Assembly: GCA_017395275.1 (NCBI GenBank)
Contig: JAFPVN010000009.1
Location: forward strand, 1-15,343
From: Candidatus Methanomethylophilaceae archaeon
GTDB taxonomy: Archaea > Thermoplasmatota > Thermoplasmata > Methanomassiliicoccales > Methanomethylophilaceae
Direction of reading: 5' to 3'
DNA length: 15,343 nt
Below the pieces are notes generated by a model, which saw only the letters and a program-made list of their open reading frames with translations, was not told the origin of the DNA and made no database searches. This document shows, in pieces, positions 14,440 to 15,343 of this stretch. The translations under genes were made by a program, and so were the position numbers. The first letter of the stretch is position 1. Every line of letters starts with the position of its first letter.

Positions 14440-14470
14440 GGGGCCTTCGGGCCCCTCTCTTTTATCTTTA
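14440..14470 (+). terminator. UUCG-tetraloop hairpin plus T-rich tail
   Basis: A perfect GGGGCC / GGCCCC stem (14440-14445 and 14450-14455) closes on a TTCG loop and is followed by a pyrimidine/T-rich tail containing TTTT. It begins 11 bases after the oxidase stop codon. It looks like a textbook intrinsic terminator, unusual in form for an archaeon, where oligo-T alone is often enough. Confidence 0.75.
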
Positions 14471-14475
14471 TAATT

Positions 14476-14526
14476 CACGAAAAGCGGGCATCTTCGTGCG
14501 CCGCGTGCGTTCCGCGGACGGCGGAA
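14476..14526. other. Two small inverted repeats between convergent genes
   Basis: CACGAA (14476-14481) pairs with TTCGTG (14493-14498) across an 11-base loop. TTCCGC (14510-14515) pairs with GCGGAA (14521-14526) across five bases. The second begins six bases past the phosphatase stop on the minus strand and may help end that transcript. T-runs are poor on that strand, so terminator function is uncertain. Confidence 0.35.
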
Positions 14527-14531
14527 CTTCC

Positions 14532-15206
14532 TCAGATCATACCGGATATGCCGGAACAATCGTCTAGGATGACCATTTCCGGGTCCTCGGCGAGCCATTG
14601 TTCTTTGGTAAATGTGCCAGATGTCACAGCTACGAATTTCGCAGAGGCATCCCTGGCGCACATCCAATCCATCTTGTGGTCCCCGACGTAGAGTATCTCG
14701 TCGGGACGCACTCCGAGGGCATCGGCCATGTGATTCATGGCGACGGGACTGGGCTTCGCATCGACCTCGGGATAGTCGTCGCGGCACACCATGGCATCGA
14801 TGTACACGTCCACGCCAGCGATCCTCATGGCGGTCTCGGCGTACTCCCTGCATCCGCGGGTGAGGACGCCGGTCCTGTAACCCTTTGCACGGATCTCCGT
14901 GAGCATCTCCGGGACGCCGGGGAACGGACGGGCCTCGTCCACCCTCTCCATCTCCAGGTCCCTGGCGGCCTTCGCCACGGAATCGGAGACCTCCTGTATC
15001 TCGGAGTCCGATCTGTTCTTCCTCATCCACTCGAACGCCCGGTCGACGTTGAACTTGTAGCCCTGCCTGCCGTCGAGCAGCTCCTGGGGCACGCCGGCCT
15101 CGGCGAGCCTCTCGAGGATGAGCGAGGCCATCCTCCCGTAGTCCACCTTTGTATCGAGGAGCGTACCGTCCATATCGAAGCATACCGCGCGGCATCCGTC
15201 CGTCAT
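14532..15206 (-). CDS. HAD-superfamily phosphatase, phosphoglycolate phosphatase-like
   Basis: 224 residues from the ATG at 15206, preceded by GGTGA four bases upstream on the minus strand. An in-frame ATG 60 bases earlier lies inside the RNase P RNA gene and is rejected. All four HAD motifs are present: FDMDGTLLD with nucleophile Asp11 and acid Asp13, Thr116 in GVLTRG, Lys151 in DAKPSP, and YVGDHKMD with Asp176 and Asp180. A helical cap domain (about 20-95) between motifs I and II makes it a subclass I enzyme of the Gph/PGMB group. It should remove phosphate from a small molecule in the cytoplasm. Phosphoglycolate is the usual annotation but the cap does not fix the substrate. It follows rnpB by about 20 bases and may be co-transcribed with it. 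Confidence 0.92.
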   Translation of the reverse strand: MTDGCRAVCFDMDGTLLDTKVDYGRMASLILERLAEAGVPQELLDGRQGYKFNVDRAFEWMRKNRSDSEIQEVSDSVAKAARDLEMERVDEARPFPGVPEMLTEIRAKGYRTGVLTRGCREYAETAMRIAGVDVYIDAMVCRDDYPEVDAKPSPVAMNHMADALGVRPDEILYVGDHKMDWMCARDASAKFVAVTSGTFTKEQWLAEDPEMVILDDCSGISGMI

Positions 15207-15210
15207 GTGT

Positions 15211-15215
15211 TCACC
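15211..15215 (-). promoter_or_regulatory. SD sequence deciding the HAD phosphatase start
   Basis: GGTGA on the minus strand, four bases before the ATG at 15206. It supports the shorter start over the in-frame ATG at 15266, which would translate RNase P RNA sequence. Confidence 0.6.
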
Positions 15216-15228
15216 GTAAAGGGTGTCA

Positions 15229-15343
15229 GGTGATGGGAGTAGCCCCCCTTCTGTTTTAGGCGGCATTCAACTTACGCATCCTACCCGCTGGTCCCGAGCA
15301 GATCATCCCAGCCGTTTGGACTTGCTCCGATGGGGAGTCGCCG
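15229..15343 (-). ncRNA. rnpB: RNase P RNA, 3' part (gene runs off the window)
   Basis: Read on the minus strand, the sequence carries the conserved blocks of RNase P RNA in the right order. GGAGCAAGTCCAAACGG (CR-III-like, near 15310-15328) comes first. Further on is TTGAATGCCGCC, resembling the universal GAATGACxGCC block, followed at once by AAAACAGAAGGGGGGCTAC. The ACAGAA element plus GGCT is the 3' strand of helix P4 and marks the last part of the molecule. The consensus there is GGCTTAC, whereas this copy reads GGCTAC, one T shorter. The 5' end, with the other P4 strand, lies beyond the window, and the 3' end is estimated from the expected P1/P2 strand, good to about ten bases. The RNA is the catalytic part of the tRNA 5'-processing enzyme. 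Confidence 0.87.

Noticed and set aside
15207..15266. 20-residue N-terminal extension of the HAD phosphatase
   Set aside because: It would translate RNase P RNA sequence, and a good GGTGA precedes the shorter start.
1..15343. CRISPR array, insertion sequence, prophage or tRNA
   Set aside because: No spaced direct repeats, transposase or integrase motifs, or cloverleaf sequences were seen on reading both strands; the only direct repeat noted is the 13-bp tandem.

Overview
The window is a piece of a methanogenic archaeal chromosome. The calls come from reading translated sequence and recalling family signatures; no searches were run. Methanogen-only genes (component A2, McrC and methanogenesis marker proteins), a methylcobamide:CoM methyltransferase, moderately high GC, archaeal TATA boxes with leaderless starts, and 17 genes with no TAG stop codon together suggest a methyl-reducing member of the Methanomassiliicoccales (Methanomethylophilus-like gut lineage). 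The class-level call is firm; the genus is a guess.

Layout. Positions 2-556 hold the 3' end of a UroD-fold methylcobamide:coenzyme M methyltransferase. After a 13-bp tandem repeat comes a small PRC-barrel-like protein (634-1194). It abuts, stop to stop, an unrecognised gene on the other strand (1195-1743), which lies behind a winged-helix/DUF4443/DUF2111-type regulator (1790-2716, minus). A 130-bp divergent promoter region with two dyads separates the regulator from the main feature.

Core (2847-10599, plus). This is a nine-gene operon: atwA, mcrC, mmp3, mmp6, mmp5, mmp15, mmp17, mmp7 and a DUF123/GIY-YIG-like gene. Seven of its eight junctions are start/stop overlaps and the eighth is 9 bp. 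AtwA, McrC, Mmp3, Mmp7 and Mmp17 belong to the ATP-driven machinery that reductively activates methyl-coenzyme M reductase (MCR). Mmp15 is a BcrA/HgdC-type ATPase that keeps both cluster cysteines. Mmp5 and Mmp6 are small cysteine-bearing proteins of unknown role. The operon therefore groups an ATP/Fe-S redox-activation module, and the divergent regulator is a candidate controller of it.

Right side. An ABC-2 exporter pair (10626-12706) ends in a hairpin. A monocistronic FAD-linked oxidase (12830-14428) has its own TATA box, a Shine-Dalgarno (SD) sequence and a UUCG-hairpin terminator. A HAD phosphatase (14532-15206, minus) follows directly behind the 3' part of the RNase P RNA gene (about 15229-15343, minus), which runs off the window. 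No tRNA, CRISPR array, insertion sequence or prophage was seen, and no gene-free stretch exceeds 300 bases.
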